The notes below the pieces were generated by a model. It did not search any database. It saw only the letters and a program-made list of their open reading frames with translations, and was not told the DNA's origin. Below are positions 1 to 8,184 of a DNA stretch of 64,000 bases, in pieces. The translations under genes were made by a program, and so were the position numbers. The first letter of the stretch is position 1, and each line of letters begins with the position of its first letter. Source of the DNA: Chromatiaceae bacterium (GTDB taxonomy: Bacteria > Pseudomonadota > Gammaproteobacteria > Chromatiales > Chromatiaceae); contig JACKMT010000004.1 in the NCBI GenBank assembly GCA_024235255.1, positions 496,001 through 560,000 of the forward strand. Reading direction: 5' to 3'.

Positions 1-364
1 GAGATATTAGGCGATTTTCAACGGCAATGTGCTAGTGCTGTGGGGGTATGCCCCTGGGCATATGCATTGCTTAGGGTGTGACCAAAAACTGGGTTTTAAA
101 TAAAGCAAGCGGCAAACGTGCAAGGGGGCTTGTCGCTGCTCGGTCGGTTGTTTTGTATCATGATTCAATTAATTGATTATATGGAGGAAATTCTGCCAAT
201 TGTCGTTGTTTGCCGGCCGTGGATCGAGCGGCTTCAAATCTTGCATCATCTCCGTTCAAAGCTTGCTAAACTGGGTTATGGAATCGGTTACCTGTTAGGA
301 TCTCCGCGCCACATCGGAAAGTGACAACCAATGGTTTTTTCTGGAACAGAATTATGGTGAGTGC
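1..364. other. Region upstream of gltA, with a small hairpin
   Basis: No convincing gene is seen here; the short open frames have no family features and no good ribosome-binding site. A perfect 7-bp stem (TATGCCC, 2-nt loop, GGGCATA) lies at 47-62 and could be the end of a transcript entering from outside the window. The rest is presumably the gltA leader and promoter, but no clear -35/-10 pair could be assigned. Confidence 0.4.
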
Positions 365-1669
365 ATGAGCGACAAAGCAATACTTACAATTGATGGCAAG
401 CAGTACGAATTCCCGGTTATTGTAGGAACAGAAGGGGAGTATGGCATTGATATCAGCAAGTTGCGGGCCCTGACCGGCCATATCACACTAGACCCTGGTT
501 ACGTCAACACCGGCAGCTGCAAGAGCGATATCACTTTTATTGACGGCGAGAAGGGAATCCTGCGCTATCGCGGCATCCCGCTGGAACAGTTTGCTAATGG
601 CCCCAACTTTATCGAGGTTTCCTGGCTGCTGATCTTCGGTCGCCCTCCGACCACGGAAGAGTATCGTGAATTTGCCGAAGAGTTGACCCACGAGGCCAAC
701 ATCGATGAGGGAATGAAGCATCACTTCAACAGCTTTCCCCGCAAGGCGCCGCCCATGGCTATCCTGGGCTCCATGGTGAATGCACTCTCCTGTTTTCATC
801 CTGAATTTCTGGATTTGGACGACGAAGAGAAGTTCTATGCCGCCGCCGCACGCCTGATCAGTAAGATCCGCACCCTCGCGGCATTTGCCTACCGGCATGC
901 CAACGGTCTGCCTTATCTCTATCCGAATCCAAGCCTTAAGTATGTGCCAAACTTTCTGCACATGATGTTCTCCATGCCATACCATCATTACGAGTGCGAC
1001 GATCTGACAAGGGACGCACTCAATATGATCTTCATCCTGCACGCCGATCACGAGCAGAACTGCTCCACCTCTACGGTACGTATGGTGGGCTCGAGCCAGG
1101 CCAACCTGTTTGCCTCCTGCTCGGCTGGTATCAATGCCCTCTGGGGGCCGCTGCACGGCGGCGCCAACGTTGCGGTGATGGAGATGCTGGACAGAATTCA
1201 CAAGGGCAATGTATCTGCTGAGGAGTATGTGAAGCTGGCCAAGAAAAAGGACAGCGGTGTGAAGCTGATGGGATTTGGCCATCGCGTCTACAAGAATTTC
1301 GATCCGCGCGCAAAGCTGCTCGGTGAAATTGCCGAAAAACTGTTGCCCAAAATGGGCCGGAAAGACCCGCTGCTGGACATTGCCCGGCGACTGGAAGAGC
1401 TGTGCCTGAAGGACGACTATTTCGTTGAGCGCAAGCTCTACCCCAATGTGGACTTCTACAGCGGTATTCTGCTGCGTGCCATCGGAATCCCAACCAATAT
1501 GTTCACGGTGATTTTTGCGATAGGCCGAATGCCGGGCTGGATCGCACACTGGTGGGAACAGAAGCATATGGAAGGCGCCCAGATCAATCGACCCCGCCAG
1601 ATCTATACGGGAAATGGTCTGACCGATTATGTGCCCATGCCAGGCCGGAAGTACCCTAAACGAGGGTAG
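365..1669 (+). CDS. gltA: Type II citrate synthase
   Basis: Condenses acetyl-CoA and oxaloacetate to citrate, the entry step of the TCA cycle, in the cytoplasm. At 434 aa it has the normal length of the hexameric, NADH-regulated bacterial form. The citrate synthase signature is visible: LWGPLHGGAN with the first catalytic His, GFGHRVYKNFDPRAK with the second His, and NVDFYSG with the catalytic Asp. The N-terminal extension (residues 1-50, with LDPGYVNTGSC) is typical of the Gram-negative NADH-binding type. GGTGAG lies about 4 nt before the ATG. The gene stands alone: no sdh or suc genes are adjacent, and a short inverted-repeat element follows it. Confidence 0.97.
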   Translation: MSDKAILTIDGKQYEFPVIVGTEGEYGIDISKLRALTGHITLDPGYVNTGSCKSDITFIDGEKGILRYRGIPLEQFANGPNFIEVSWLLIFGRPPTTEEYREFAEELTHEANIDEGMKHHFNSFPRKAPPMAILGSMVNALSCFHPEFLDLDDEEKFYAAAARLISKIRTLAAFAYRHANGLPYLYPNPSLKYVPNFLHMMFSMPYHHYECDDLTRDALNMIFILHADHEQNCSTSTVRMVGSSQANLFASCSAGINALWGPLHGGANVAVMEMLDRIHKGNVSAEEYVKLAKKKDSGVKLMGFGHRVYKNFDPRAKLLGEIAEKLLPKMGRKDPLLDIARRLEELCLKDDYFVERKLYPNVDFYSGILLRAIGIPTNMFTVIFAIGRMPGWIAHWWEQKHMEGAQINRPRQIYTGNGLTDYVPMPGRKYPKRG

Positions 1670-1682
1670 TCTATTTGTTCAG

Positions 1683-1798
1683 GATTTGGGGTTAGAGTAA
1701 AGACTCTCGGGTGGCTGGTTTGCGGATTGCCGCAGCCATAAGTCGGTCATGCTCCTGAAGGGATTCTAGCGGGAGTTATTTACTCTGACCCCAAATTT
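1683..1798. repeat. MITE-like element with ~19-bp terminal inverted repeats
   Basis: The left arm GATTTGGGGTTAGAGTAAA (1683-1701) is nearly the reverse complement of the right arm TTTACTCTGACCCCAAAT (from 1779), so a segment of about 116 bp is bounded by inverted repeats just after gltA. Arms reading TGGGGTCAGAGTAAA are, as I recall, common around REP-associated (RAYT/IS200-like) transposases. No transposase is inside, so this would be a non-autonomous copy. It could also act as a long hairpin at the 3' end of the gltA transcript. Confidence 0.6.
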
Positions 1799-1929
1799 TA
1801 TTGTGCAGCGGGAGTTTGGGAATTCAGATTAAAGAAATGTTCCAAAAGCCGATATTTTTGTGTAAATAGTCAGGTGGAAATTCACTTGTCAGGTCAGCCG
1901 CTGACCGATACGCGGGAGGAACTGTTTCG

Positions 1930-2322
1930 ATGAGTAAAAATGACATATGGTACGGCTTTCTGCAGGCGGGTGAGAAGAGCAGTCCGGTGGTCCGCGATGA
2001 CTCGATCGAGTCGAAAAGCAGGAGTACCGTCTATCTCTATAATCATAAAAGAGACGCGATTCTGGAGTATTCCCGCGAGATCGTAGAGGCCAGGCTGCGC
2101 GAGCTTAACCCGGAAGATGTGCCGCTGGAAGAACTTAAAAGCGCCTTCAAAGCTGCGCGTAAGACTTTTATGGCGGGAAGGACGGTCAGGAAATGGGAGA
2201 AAGAATCACCGGCTGCCGCCACTCCGGTCAATATAGAGTCTGAGGTCGAATCGGACAACGAAGACGATGATCTCTCAATCGATCTCATGGATGAATTCGA
2301 AGAGGATGAACTTGAGGTTTGA
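1930..2322 (+). CDS. Hypothetical protein with acidic C-terminus
   Basis: A 130-aa soluble protein with no recognised family. The first ~90 residues are mixed charge with predicted helices (around residues 45-88, rich in Glu, Arg and Lys). The last 35 residues are strongly acidic (SDNEDDDLSIDLMDEFEEDE), as seen in proteins that bind basic partners or mimic nucleic acid; that role is not shown here. GCGGGAGGAA about 8 nt before the ATG is a strong ribosome-binding site, supporting a real gene. A stem-loop follows the stop. Its neighbours (gltA, MFS transporter) give no functional clue. Confidence 0.7.
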   Translation: MSKNDIWYGFLQAGEKSSPVVRDDSIESKSRSTVYLYNHKRDAILEYSREIVEARLRELNPEDVPLEELKSAFKAARKTFMAGRTVRKWEKESPAAATPVNIESEVESDNEDDDLSIDLMDEFEEDELEV

Positions 2323-2339
2323 TTTAACAGAATTTTCTG

Positions 2340-2372
2340 ACTCCGGACCTGGCATTGCCGACAGTCCGGAGT
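2340..2372 (+). terminator. Stem-loop after the acidic hypothetical gene
   Basis: A perfect 9-bp stem, ACTCCGGAC pairing with GTCCGGAGT around a 15-nt loop, starts 18 nt after the stop codon. It lacks a clear T-run, so it may be a weak or Rho-assisted terminator, or an mRNA-stabilising hairpin. Confidence 0.5.
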
Positions 2373-2724
2373 TGCTCGTTTAACGCATTTGCCGCACCGT
2401 CGCCGCTTGGCAGAACCTGCCAGGAGAGTCCCAACCCTTACGGGAACTTCGATCGATCCCATCTCCTCAATATTTCACGATCAATACTCACGGAGCCGGC
2501 CGGAATTTGAGGACCATGTTCTCCCGGTCATGCTGCAGTTTACCGATATTCGGTCGGAGTAAGCGTGCTCCGATTGGCGCTCAAACGGTTTCGCCTAAGT
2601 TGGATTCAGGATAGTTGTGCCGCTTGGCGAGGTATATGAACAAGGTAGGAGATCCGATGAGTGAAATCGAAACTACCGGAAGATTTAAGCTATCCTGCCA
2701 TTTTCAATCACACTCGGGCTCGGC
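2373..2724. other. Intergenic region before the MFS gene
   Basis: No recognisable gene. An ATG at 2656 preceded by TAGGAGATCC opens a short 48-codon frame that runs out of frame into the start of the MFS gene. It has better ribosome-binding context than the MFS start itself, so it may be a leader peptide coupled to the transporter or only chance. Nothing else stands out. Confidence 0.3.
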
Positions 2725-3960
2725 ATGCCGCAATCCAACCCTCACTCGCCAACTCTCCAAACCTTTCACTACGGCTGGGTCATTGTTGGGACCGGCACGC
2801 TGATTATCATCGCCTGCCTGGGATTCGGGCGTTTTGCGCTGGGCATGCTGCTGCCGGCGATGGGCATGGCTTTGTCACTGGACTATGCCGAGATGGGCTT
2901 TATCTCCACCGGCAACTTCGTCGGATATCTGGCGGCGGTGCTGGTCAGCGGACTCCTGGCGTCACGGGTGGGAGAACGGCGCCTGATCGTGGCGGGTCTG
3001 CTGCTGGTGGCTGGTTCCATGGCCGCGGTGTCTCAAGCGCAGGGTTTTTGGAGCGTTCTGATCTTCTATGTGGTTACCGGCTTTGGCGCGGGTACCGCCA
3101 ATATTCCCATCATGGCGCTGGTGGCGCACTGGTTCGGCCGCGCTGCGCGCGGTCGGGCCGCCGGCTTTATCGTCAGCGGCAGCGGGCTTGCCATTCTTTT
3201 TTCCGGATGGGTAATTCCGCAGATCAACGGGACTCTGGGTGTGGAGGGGTGGCGCTGGAGCTGGTTGCTGCTTGGCCTGCTCGTCTCCGTCATCGCCATT
3301 GTCTCCCTGATCCTGATTCGAAACCGGCCGAGCGAGTTGGGGCTGCGGCCGATCGGTGTCTCGCTGGAGGGAAGCGACTCGCATCATCGGGATCTGCCGC
3401 ATCCCCATACCGGCCGTGTCGTGGCCCACCTGGGTGTGGTTTACTTCACCTTCGGCTTTACCTACGTGATCTATGCCACTTTCATTGTTACGACGCTGGT
3501 GCAGGAGCGCGGTTTTTCCGAAGCGGTGGCGGGACAGTTCTGGATGTGGGTGGGGTTGGTGAGTATCTTTTCGGGCCCATTATTCGGCACGCTCTCCGAC
3601 CGTTTGGGTCGCAAGCCGGCGTTGATGATGGTGTTTACGCTGCACACCGTCGCATATCTTTTTGTCGCATTGCCGCTCCCCGGCGTTTTTGCCTATCTCT
3701 CTATTTTTCTCTGGGGTATCGGCGTCTGGAGCATTCCCTCCATCATGGCGGCGGCGGTGGGGGATTACCTGGGAGCGGAGCGTGCCGCCGCAGCATTCGG
3801 CACCATCACGCTCTTTTTCGGCGTGGGGCAAATTTCCGGCCCAGGGCTCGCAGGCGTGCTGGCGGACTACACCGGCACGTTTGCGTGGAGCTTTGGCATG
3901 GCCGCAGTCATCACGGCGCTGGGAGTCGTGGTCAGTTCGACACTGCGCCGCCCCCAGTAG
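2725..3960 (+). CDS. MFS transporter, YbfB/YjiJ-like
   Basis: A 411-aa inner-membrane permease with about 12 hydrophobic segments, two 6-helix halves joined by a hydrophilic loop around residues 195-235. The start (HYGWVIVGTGTLIIIACLGF), the conserved ARG loop and GxLSDRLGRKP (cytoplasmic loop after helix 8) are typical of the major facilitator superfamily. It resembles the YbfB/YjiJ branch, whose substrates are mostly unknown; drug or organic-anion export is possible. The ribosome-binding site before the ATG is weak, and an upstream start in the same frame was not found. The gene converges on a small minus-strand gene with a hairpin between them. Confidence 0.85.
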   Translation: MPQSNPHSPTLQTFHYGWVIVGTGTLIIIACLGFGRFALGMLLPAMGMALSLDYAEMGFISTGNFVGYLAAVLVSGLLASRVGERRLIVAGLLLVAGSMAAVSQAQGFWSVLIFYVVTGFGAGTANIPIMALVAHWFGRAARGRAAGFIVSGSGLAILFSGWVIPQINGTLGVEGWRWSWLLLGLLVSVIAIVSLILIRNRPSELGLRPIGVSLEGSDSHHRDLPHPHTGRVVAHLGVVYFTFGFTYVIYATFIVTTLVQERGFSEAVAGQFWMWVGLVSIFSGPLFGTLSDRLGRKPALMMVFTLHTVAYLFVALPLPGVFAYLSIFLWGIGVWSIPSIMAAAVGDYLGAERAAAAFGTITLFFGVGQISGPGLAGVLADYTGTFAWSFGMAAVITALGVVVSSTLRRPQ

Positions 3961-4067
3961 GAAACTCAGCGGCGCGTTACTCCGCCGTGGGTTCCGACAT
4001 CGCTACGCGGGTAAAAAAGGAGTTCGCTAATTTTGTCCAGCCTCTACTTTTAATCTTCCGCAGCGGC

Positions 4068-4090
4068 GGAGCGGGCAGGCATCCCGCTCC
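4068..4090. terminator. Hairpin between convergent genes
   Basis: A perfect 8-bp GC-rich stem (GGAGCGGG / CCCGCTCC, 7-nt loop) between the convergent MFS gene and the 54-aa minus-strand gene. No T-run on either side, so a bidirectional but weak terminator is the best reading. Confidence 0.45.
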
Positions 4091-4103
4091 GACCACCCTG
4101 TGT

Positions 4104-4268
4104 TCAACCTTCGTCGATACCCTCGGACACCGGGTTGTTAATCATGCCGTGCAGACGACTTCCCACGACCACGGAGGTGAGGATGTCGGGATCGGTTTGT
4201 TCAATTTCCCGGATCATGCTGTCGAAACGACGGGCGGTTTCCAGATTGTCCAATTCATAGCGTGACAT
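4104..4268 (-). CDS. Small hypothetical protein, 54 aa
   Basis: Starts at the ATG at 4268 (MSRYELDNLET), chosen because AGGAGAGAAGG lies just upstream. A longer in-frame start at 4343 would overlap putative operators and lacks a good site. The peptide is hydrophilic and acidic (IREIEQTDPDI) with no recognised domain. It is divergent from the FAD oxidoreductase gene, and the ~166-bp interval between their starts holds repeated TGTAC-type dyads, so it may be co-regulated with the light-responsive cluster. It could be a small regulator, but nothing in the sequence proves that. Confidence 0.55.
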   Translation of the reverse strand: MSRYELDNLETARRFDSMIREIEQTDPDILTSVVVGSRLHGMINNPVSEGIDEG

Positions 4269-4295
4269 AGCCTTCTCTCCTATTAACGATCTGTG

Positions 4296-4419
4296 TTGTA
4301 CAAGCTGAGTATTTCTACCGCTTGCTTCGGGATATGTTAGCAAATAAAAAATAATTGTCTAGTACAAATACTTGATTTTTTCTTTTTAATCGCTATGATC
4401 GCGAATTATGTACAGTACA
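4296..4419. promoter_or_regulatory. Cluster of TGTAC-type dyads, candidate operators for the MerR-B12 regulator
   Basis: Three related dyads occur in the divergent interval: TTGTACAA (4296-4303, a perfect palindrome), TTGT-CTAGT-ACAA (4355-4367) and TGTAC-A-GTACA (4409-4419). The second abuts the predicted -35 of the plus-strand promoter and the third lies just after the predicted start point, a geometry suited to repression. MerR-family regulators bind dyads. The link to the CarH/LitR-type regulator at 11154 is inference. Confidence 0.5.
4372..4399 (+). promoter_or_regulatory. Predicted sigma-70 promoter of the light-responsive operon
   Basis: TTGATT, a 16-bp spacer and TATGAT form a fair vegetative promoter. 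Transcription would begin near 4406, giving a leader of about 29 nt to the ATG at 4435. This argues against the upstream ATG at 4408 as the start. Confidence 0.5.
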
Positions 4420-4434
4420 AATGGAAATCTCGGA

Positions 4435-5691
4435 ATGAAAATCGCAGTAGTGGGGAGCGGTATCAGCGGTTTGTCGGCAGCCTGGCTGTTACAGCGGAAG
4501 CATCGGGTCTGCCTGTATGAAGCAGCCGGTTATCTCGGCGGCCACACCAATACGGTGGAGGTCTCATTAGATGGTGCGACGCATCCGGTGGATACCGGAT
4601 TCCTGGTTCACAACAACCTGACCTACCCGAATCTGATCAGGCTTTTTGAAACGCTCGGCGTGCAAACCTATGCCACCGAAATGACATTCAGCGTCAGCCA
4701 GCCGGAACGGGGGATCGAGTGGGCGGGGTCCAGTCTGGCGACGCTGTTTGCGCAAAAACGCAACCTGCTGCGACTATATTTCTGGCGCATGCTGCAGGAG
4801 ATCGCCAATTTCAACAGCAAATCGCACATGCTGCTGGCATGGTCCGAGCAGCAGCGGGTGACACTCGGCGGCCTGCTCGATGAGCACGGCTACTCGACCG
4901 CCTTCCGGCAGGGCTATCTGCTGCCTATGGCGGCCGCAATCTGGTCCTCATCACCGGCCGAGATCCTCGGCTTTCCGGCAGCCACCTTTCTGCGCTTCTG
5001 TATCAACCATCGTCTGCTGCAGATCGCTGGGCGGCCGGAGTGGCGCAGCATCGCCGGCGGGGGTAGAGCGTATGTGAGCAAAATGGCCCGCTCGTTGGAT
5101 GTACGCCTGAATCACCCGGTTGATAAGGTGATTCGACTGCAGGACGGAGTCGAGGTCACCAGCCGGGGAGAGACCGAAAGCTATGATGCGGTGATACTGG
5201 CCACACACGCGCCGCAATCGCTGGCCATGCTCAAGGATGCCGATACAAGGGAGCAGGCGTTGTTAGGGTCGGTCAGATACCAGCCCAACCTGGCGGTGCT
5301 GCACACCGACCGGCGGTTTCTGCCGCAGCGCGAGTCGCTCTGGTCGGCGTGGAACTATCTCTCCCGCGGTAACCAGAGCGACTCCGTGTGCGTCACCTAT
5401 CTGCTGAACCGGCTGCAGCAGCTGCCGTTCAGCACGCCGCTGATGGTTACGCTCAATCCACCGCCTGATATGGCGCCCCAAGGTGAGATCGCCCGTTTCA
5501 ATTACGACCACCCGATCTTCGATCAGGCTGCGATCGATGCCCAGGCCGATCTGGGTTCGATCCAGGGGCGCAACCGGACCTGGTTTTGCGGCGCCTGGTG
5601 CGGCTACGGGTTTCACGAGGATGGTCTGAAGTCGGCGCTGCGCATCATCGCTGATTTCGGCGTGGAGGCACCGTGGCCGGTAACCCTGTAA
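4435..5691 (+). CDS. FAD/NAD(P)-binding amine-oxidase-like oxidoreductase
   Basis: A 418-aa protein of the flavin amine oxidase fold. The N-terminal Rossmann motif (MKIAVVGSGISGLSAAW, then the acidic end of strand 2 in CLYEAAGYLGGHTNT) binds FAD; the C-terminal CGAWCGYGFHEDGLKSA closes the FAD site. The start at 4435 puts the Rossmann strand at the N-terminus and has GGAAA upstream; an ATG at 4408 is possible but would leave almost no leader. It heads an operon with a Cfa-like methyltransferase. Relatives sit beside cfa-type genes in many bacteria, and from memory such an oxidoreductase acts in methylated/furan fatty acid formation in Rhodobacter. Desaturation or oxidation of a phospholipid acyl chain is therefore the favoured role, as inference. 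Confidence 0.85.
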   Translation: MKIAVVGSGISGLSAAWLLQRKHRVCLYEAAGYLGGHTNTVEVSLDGATHPVDTGFLVHNNLTYPNLIRLFETLGVQTYATEMTFSVSQPERGIEWAGSSLATLFAQKRNLLRLYFWRMLQEIANFNSKSHMLLAWSEQQRVTLGGLLDEHGYSTAFRQGYLLPMAAAIWSSSPAEILGFPAATFLRFCINHRLLQIAGRPEWRSIAGGGRAYVSKMARSLDVRLNHPVDKVIRLQDGVEVTSRGETESYDAVILATHAPQSLAMLKDADTREQALLGSVRYQPNLAVLHTDRRFLPQRESLWSAWNYLSRGNQSDSVCVTYLLNRLQQLPFSTPLMVTLNPPPDMAPQGEIARFNYDHPIFDQAAIDAQADLGSIQGRNRTWFCGAWCGYGFHEDGLKSALRIIADFGVEAPWPVTL

Positions 5692-6434
5692 GCAGCCGCA
5701 TCGTCAACGGGCAGGTGATGCATCGGCGACGGCATCCGGTGGAGAACCGCTTCGTCTATCCGCTCTTCTGCCTGCTGCTCAACACCGACGAACTGGAGCG
5801 GCTCGACAGCTGGCTGTTCGGGGTCAACCGCCGCCGTCCGCTGGCGTTTCGTTTCGCCGACCATGGCGACGGCCGCGATCCGCGTCTCTGGGTCAAAGAG
5901 CGGCTGCGGGAAGCCGGGATTGCGGAGTGTACCGGACCGATCTGGGTGCAGACGTTTCCGAGAGTGCTGGGTTACCTCTTCAACCCGGTCAGTTTCTGGT
6001 ACTGCCAGCGAAAAGACCGACACGTCGGAGCGATCATTGCCGAGGTCAACAATACCTTCGGCGAGCGGCACCTTTACATCCTTACTCCCAACCCGAAAAC
6101 CGGCCTGTTTCAGGATATTCAGGCGGAAAAGCAGATGTACGTATCGCCCTTTTATCCGGTAAGCGGCGGCTACCGTTTCTTCTTCAACACCGACCTGGAC
6201 AGACCGCGCGTCCGCATTGACTACTACGACGCCGGCCGGCTGCAGCTCAACACTGCGATCTGGGGCGACTCCCGCCGGCTGACCGGCAGCGCCATGCTAG
6301 CCGCATTGATGCGACAACCGCTGCTTACGTTCGGTGTGATGGCGCGCATCCACTGGCAGGCGCTGCGGCTCTGGTTGAAAAAGGTGCCGCTGCAACCTAA
6401 TACATCTGGTTCAACTGAGGAGATCACCCGATGA
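5673..6434 (+). CDS. DUF1365 family protein
   Basis: A 253-aa protein of the DUF1365 family, recognised by HRRHPVENRFVYPLFCLLLN near the N-terminus and by FPRVLGYLFNPVSFWYC with the later EVNNTFGERH segment. Biochemical function is not established. It starts at a GTG inside the last codons of the oxidoreductase (19-nt overlap) and ends in an ATGA overlap with the methyltransferase, so the three are translationally coupled. This gene trio is widely conserved, which argues for one lipid-modifying pathway. No signal peptide is seen; it is probably cytoplasmic or membrane-associated. Confidence 0.88.
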   Translation: MAGNPVSSRIVNGQVMHRRRHPVENRFVYPLFCLLLNTDELERLDSWLFGVNRRRPLAFRFADHGDGRDPRLWVKERLREAGIAECTGPIWVQTFPRVLGYLFNPVSFWYCQRKDRHVGAIIAEVNNTFGERHLYILTPNPKTGLFQDIQAEKQMYVSPFYPVSGGYRFFFNTDLDRPRVRIDYYDAGRLQLNTAIWGDSRRLTGSAMLAALMRQPLLTFGVMARIHWQALRLWLKKVPLQPNTSGSTEEITR

Positions 6435-7645
6435 ACAGTATGACTACCACACTGGAGGCGTTGGCACTGCCCTGGTACGCCCGTCCTCTGGCTGCACTGC
6501 TTGGGCGTATCTCCGGAGGTACGCTTGAACTGACCACGCCTGAGGGCTGTCAGTTGAAATTCGGCGATGGCGGCGAACCCTGGGCCGATCTGCAATTGGC
6601 GGACTGGGCCGCGCTGCGCCGGATCTTTCGCCGCGGCGATATCGGACTGGCCGAATGCTATCGGGATGGCCTGCTCACCTCCAGCAATCTGACCGCGCTG
6701 GTACGGCTGGGGATCCGCAATCAGCGGATGCTGGAGCGGGCGATCCACGGCAGCCGGCTGCTCACCCTCGGCTACCGCATCCGCCATCTGCTGCGCTGCA
6801 ATTCACGCCGCGGCAGTGCCCGCAACATCGGTCTCCACTACGACCTTGGCAACGACTTCTACCGGTTGTGGCTGGACTCGAGCATGACCTACTCGAGCGC
6901 GCGCTTTAACGGCGATCTGACAGCCGATCTGAAGTTCGCGCAGCAGGCCAAGTACCGCCGCATGCTGGAGCTCACCGGCGCCGGAGCGGGCGATACGGTG
7001 CTGGAGATCGGCTGCGGCTGGGGCGGCTTTGCCGAGTTCGCAGCCACGCGCGGCATCGGTGTGCAGGGTGTGACGCTCTCCCGCGAACAGCTGGCTTACG
7101 CGCGTGAACGGCTCACCAAAGCCGGCCTGACCGCATTGGTCAATCTGGAGCTGAGGGACTACCGCGACCTCAATGGCCGCTACGACCACATCGTCTCCAT
7201 CGAGATGCTGGAGGCGGTCGGCGAACGTTATTGGCACACCTATTTCCGCAAGCTGAACGGGTTGCTGAACGCCGGCGGCAGCGCGGCAATTCAGACCATC
7301 ATCATCGACGATGCCCATTTCGAGCAGTACCGCAATGGAACCGACTTTATCCAGCAGTACATATTCCCGGGCGGCATGCTGCCGTCGCCGGGGAAGCTGC
7401 GGCAGCTTGCCGCACAACACGGCTTTCGCATCGAACGCTGCGAGCACTTTGGTGGGGACTATGCCGAAACCCTGCGCCGCTGGCGTGCCATATTCGAACA
7501 GCATCTGCCGCAGATCGAGCAGCAGGGATTCGATGCCCGTTTTATCCGCCTCTGGCGCCTCTACCTGGCCTACTGCGAAGCCGGCTTCGACGAGGGGCGC
7601 ATCGACGTGGCTCAGCTGCGGCTGGTCAAGGAGCGTGCGCTGTGA
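6431..7645 (+). CDS. Cfa-like fatty-acid methyltransferase, atypical active site
   Basis: A 404-aa SAM-dependent methyltransferase of the cyclopropane-fatty-acyl-phospholipid synthase family. HYDLGNDFY (residues 136-144) and VLEIGCGWGGF (190-200, SAM binding) are clear, as is IFPGGMLPS. Compared from memory with E. coli Cfa, the bicarbonate-ligand Cys of the YSCAYW motif is Ser156 here (YSSARF) and the His of LLHTIG is Gln288 (AAIQTI), while the Glu of the MLEAVG motif (Glu261) is kept. Loss of two ligands suggests a methyl transfer that does not close a cyclopropane ring, as in methyl-branched or furan fatty acid pathways. It is coupled by ATGA to the previous gene and GTGA to the next. Confidence 0.9.
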   Translation: MNSMTTTLEALALPWYARPLAALLGRISGGTLELTTPEGCQLKFGDGGEPWADLQLADWAALRRIFRRGDIGLAECYRDGLLTSSNLTALVRLGIRNQRMLERAIHGSRLLTLGYRIRHLLRCNSRRGSARNIGLHYDLGNDFYRLWLDSSMTYSSARFNGDLTADLKFAQQAKYRRMLELTGAGAGDTVLEIGCGWGGFAEFAATRGIGVQGVTLSREQLAYARERLTKAGLTALVNLELRDYRDLNGRYDHIVSIEMLEAVGERYWHTYFRKLNGLLNAGGSAAIQTIIIDDAHFEQYRNGTDFIQQYIFPGGMLPSPGKLRQLAAQHGFRIERCEHFGGDYAETLRRWRAIFEQHLPQIEQQGFDARFIRLWRLYLAYCEAGFDEGRIDVAQLRLVKERAL

Positions 7646-8184
7646 TCGGGCTGCGGCTCGGAGTGCACAGGCTTATATTGCTGCTGCTGACACTGCCAAT
7701 GGTGGTTTCCGCGAGCGTAGACCATCCGCTTGCGGGCGGTCAGTTCACCAAGGTGGGAAGCGGCCGGCTCAGCTGGTGGGGCATGACCGTCTACGATGCT
7801 ACGCTCTATGCACCGCAGGGGCATTATCACCCGGATAACCCGCACTACCTCGAGATCACCTACCGCTTTGGTTTCACCCGGGAGCAGCTGGCGAGCGGAT
7901 CGCTGGAGGAGATTGAGCGGCTGCGCGGCAGGCGTTCCGACCGCGATCAATTGCTGTCAAGGTTTCGCTCGATTTTTCCGGATGTGGCCTGGGGCGACCG
8001 CATCCTGGCGCTGCATCGACCGGGGGAGGGGGTGGAGTTCTATCAGCGGGAGAGACTGCTCGGAAGGATAGCGGACGCGGCGCTGGCCGCGGACTTCTTT
8101 TCCATCTGGCTGGATCCGGCGACAAGAAAACCGGGTCTGCGGGAGCAGCTGTTAGGTCTCCGCGCAGCATCGACGGGCCAATGA
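7642..8184 (+). CDS. Chalcone isomerase-like exported protein
   Basis: A 180-aa protein from the GTG at 7642, which overlaps the methyltransferase stop (GTGA). A longer open frame upstream is only a shadow inside the methyltransferase gene. Residues 1-25 form a signal peptide (LILLLLTLPMVVSASV). The mature part (GGQFTKVGSGRLSWWGMTVYDATLY, then LEITYRFGFTREQL and a C-terminal FFSIWLDPATR) fits the chalcone-isomerase-like family. In bacteria these are not known to make flavonoids; relatives of this fold bind fatty acids, which suits a periplasmic lipid-handling role in this operon. That role is inferred from context. Confidence 0.8.
   Translation: MIGLRLGVHRLILLLLTLPMVVSASVDHPLAGGQFTKVGSGRLSWWGMTVYDATLYAPQGHYHPDNPHYLEITYRFGFTREQLASGSLEEIERLRGRRSDRDQLLSRFRSIFPDVAWGDRILALHRPGEGVEFYQRERLLGRIADAALAADFFSIWLDPATRKPGLREQLLGLRAASTGQ

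Noticed and set aside
2661..4265. 534-codon frame overlapping the MFS gene in another frame
   Set aside because: Its translation is Arg/Gly/His-rich without domain pattern, while the alternative frame gives a clear 12-helix transporter.
7231..7641. Upstream extension of the chalcone-isomerase-like gene
   Set aside because: It runs inside the conserved methyltransferase gene; the GTG at 7642 with overlap and signal peptide is the better start.
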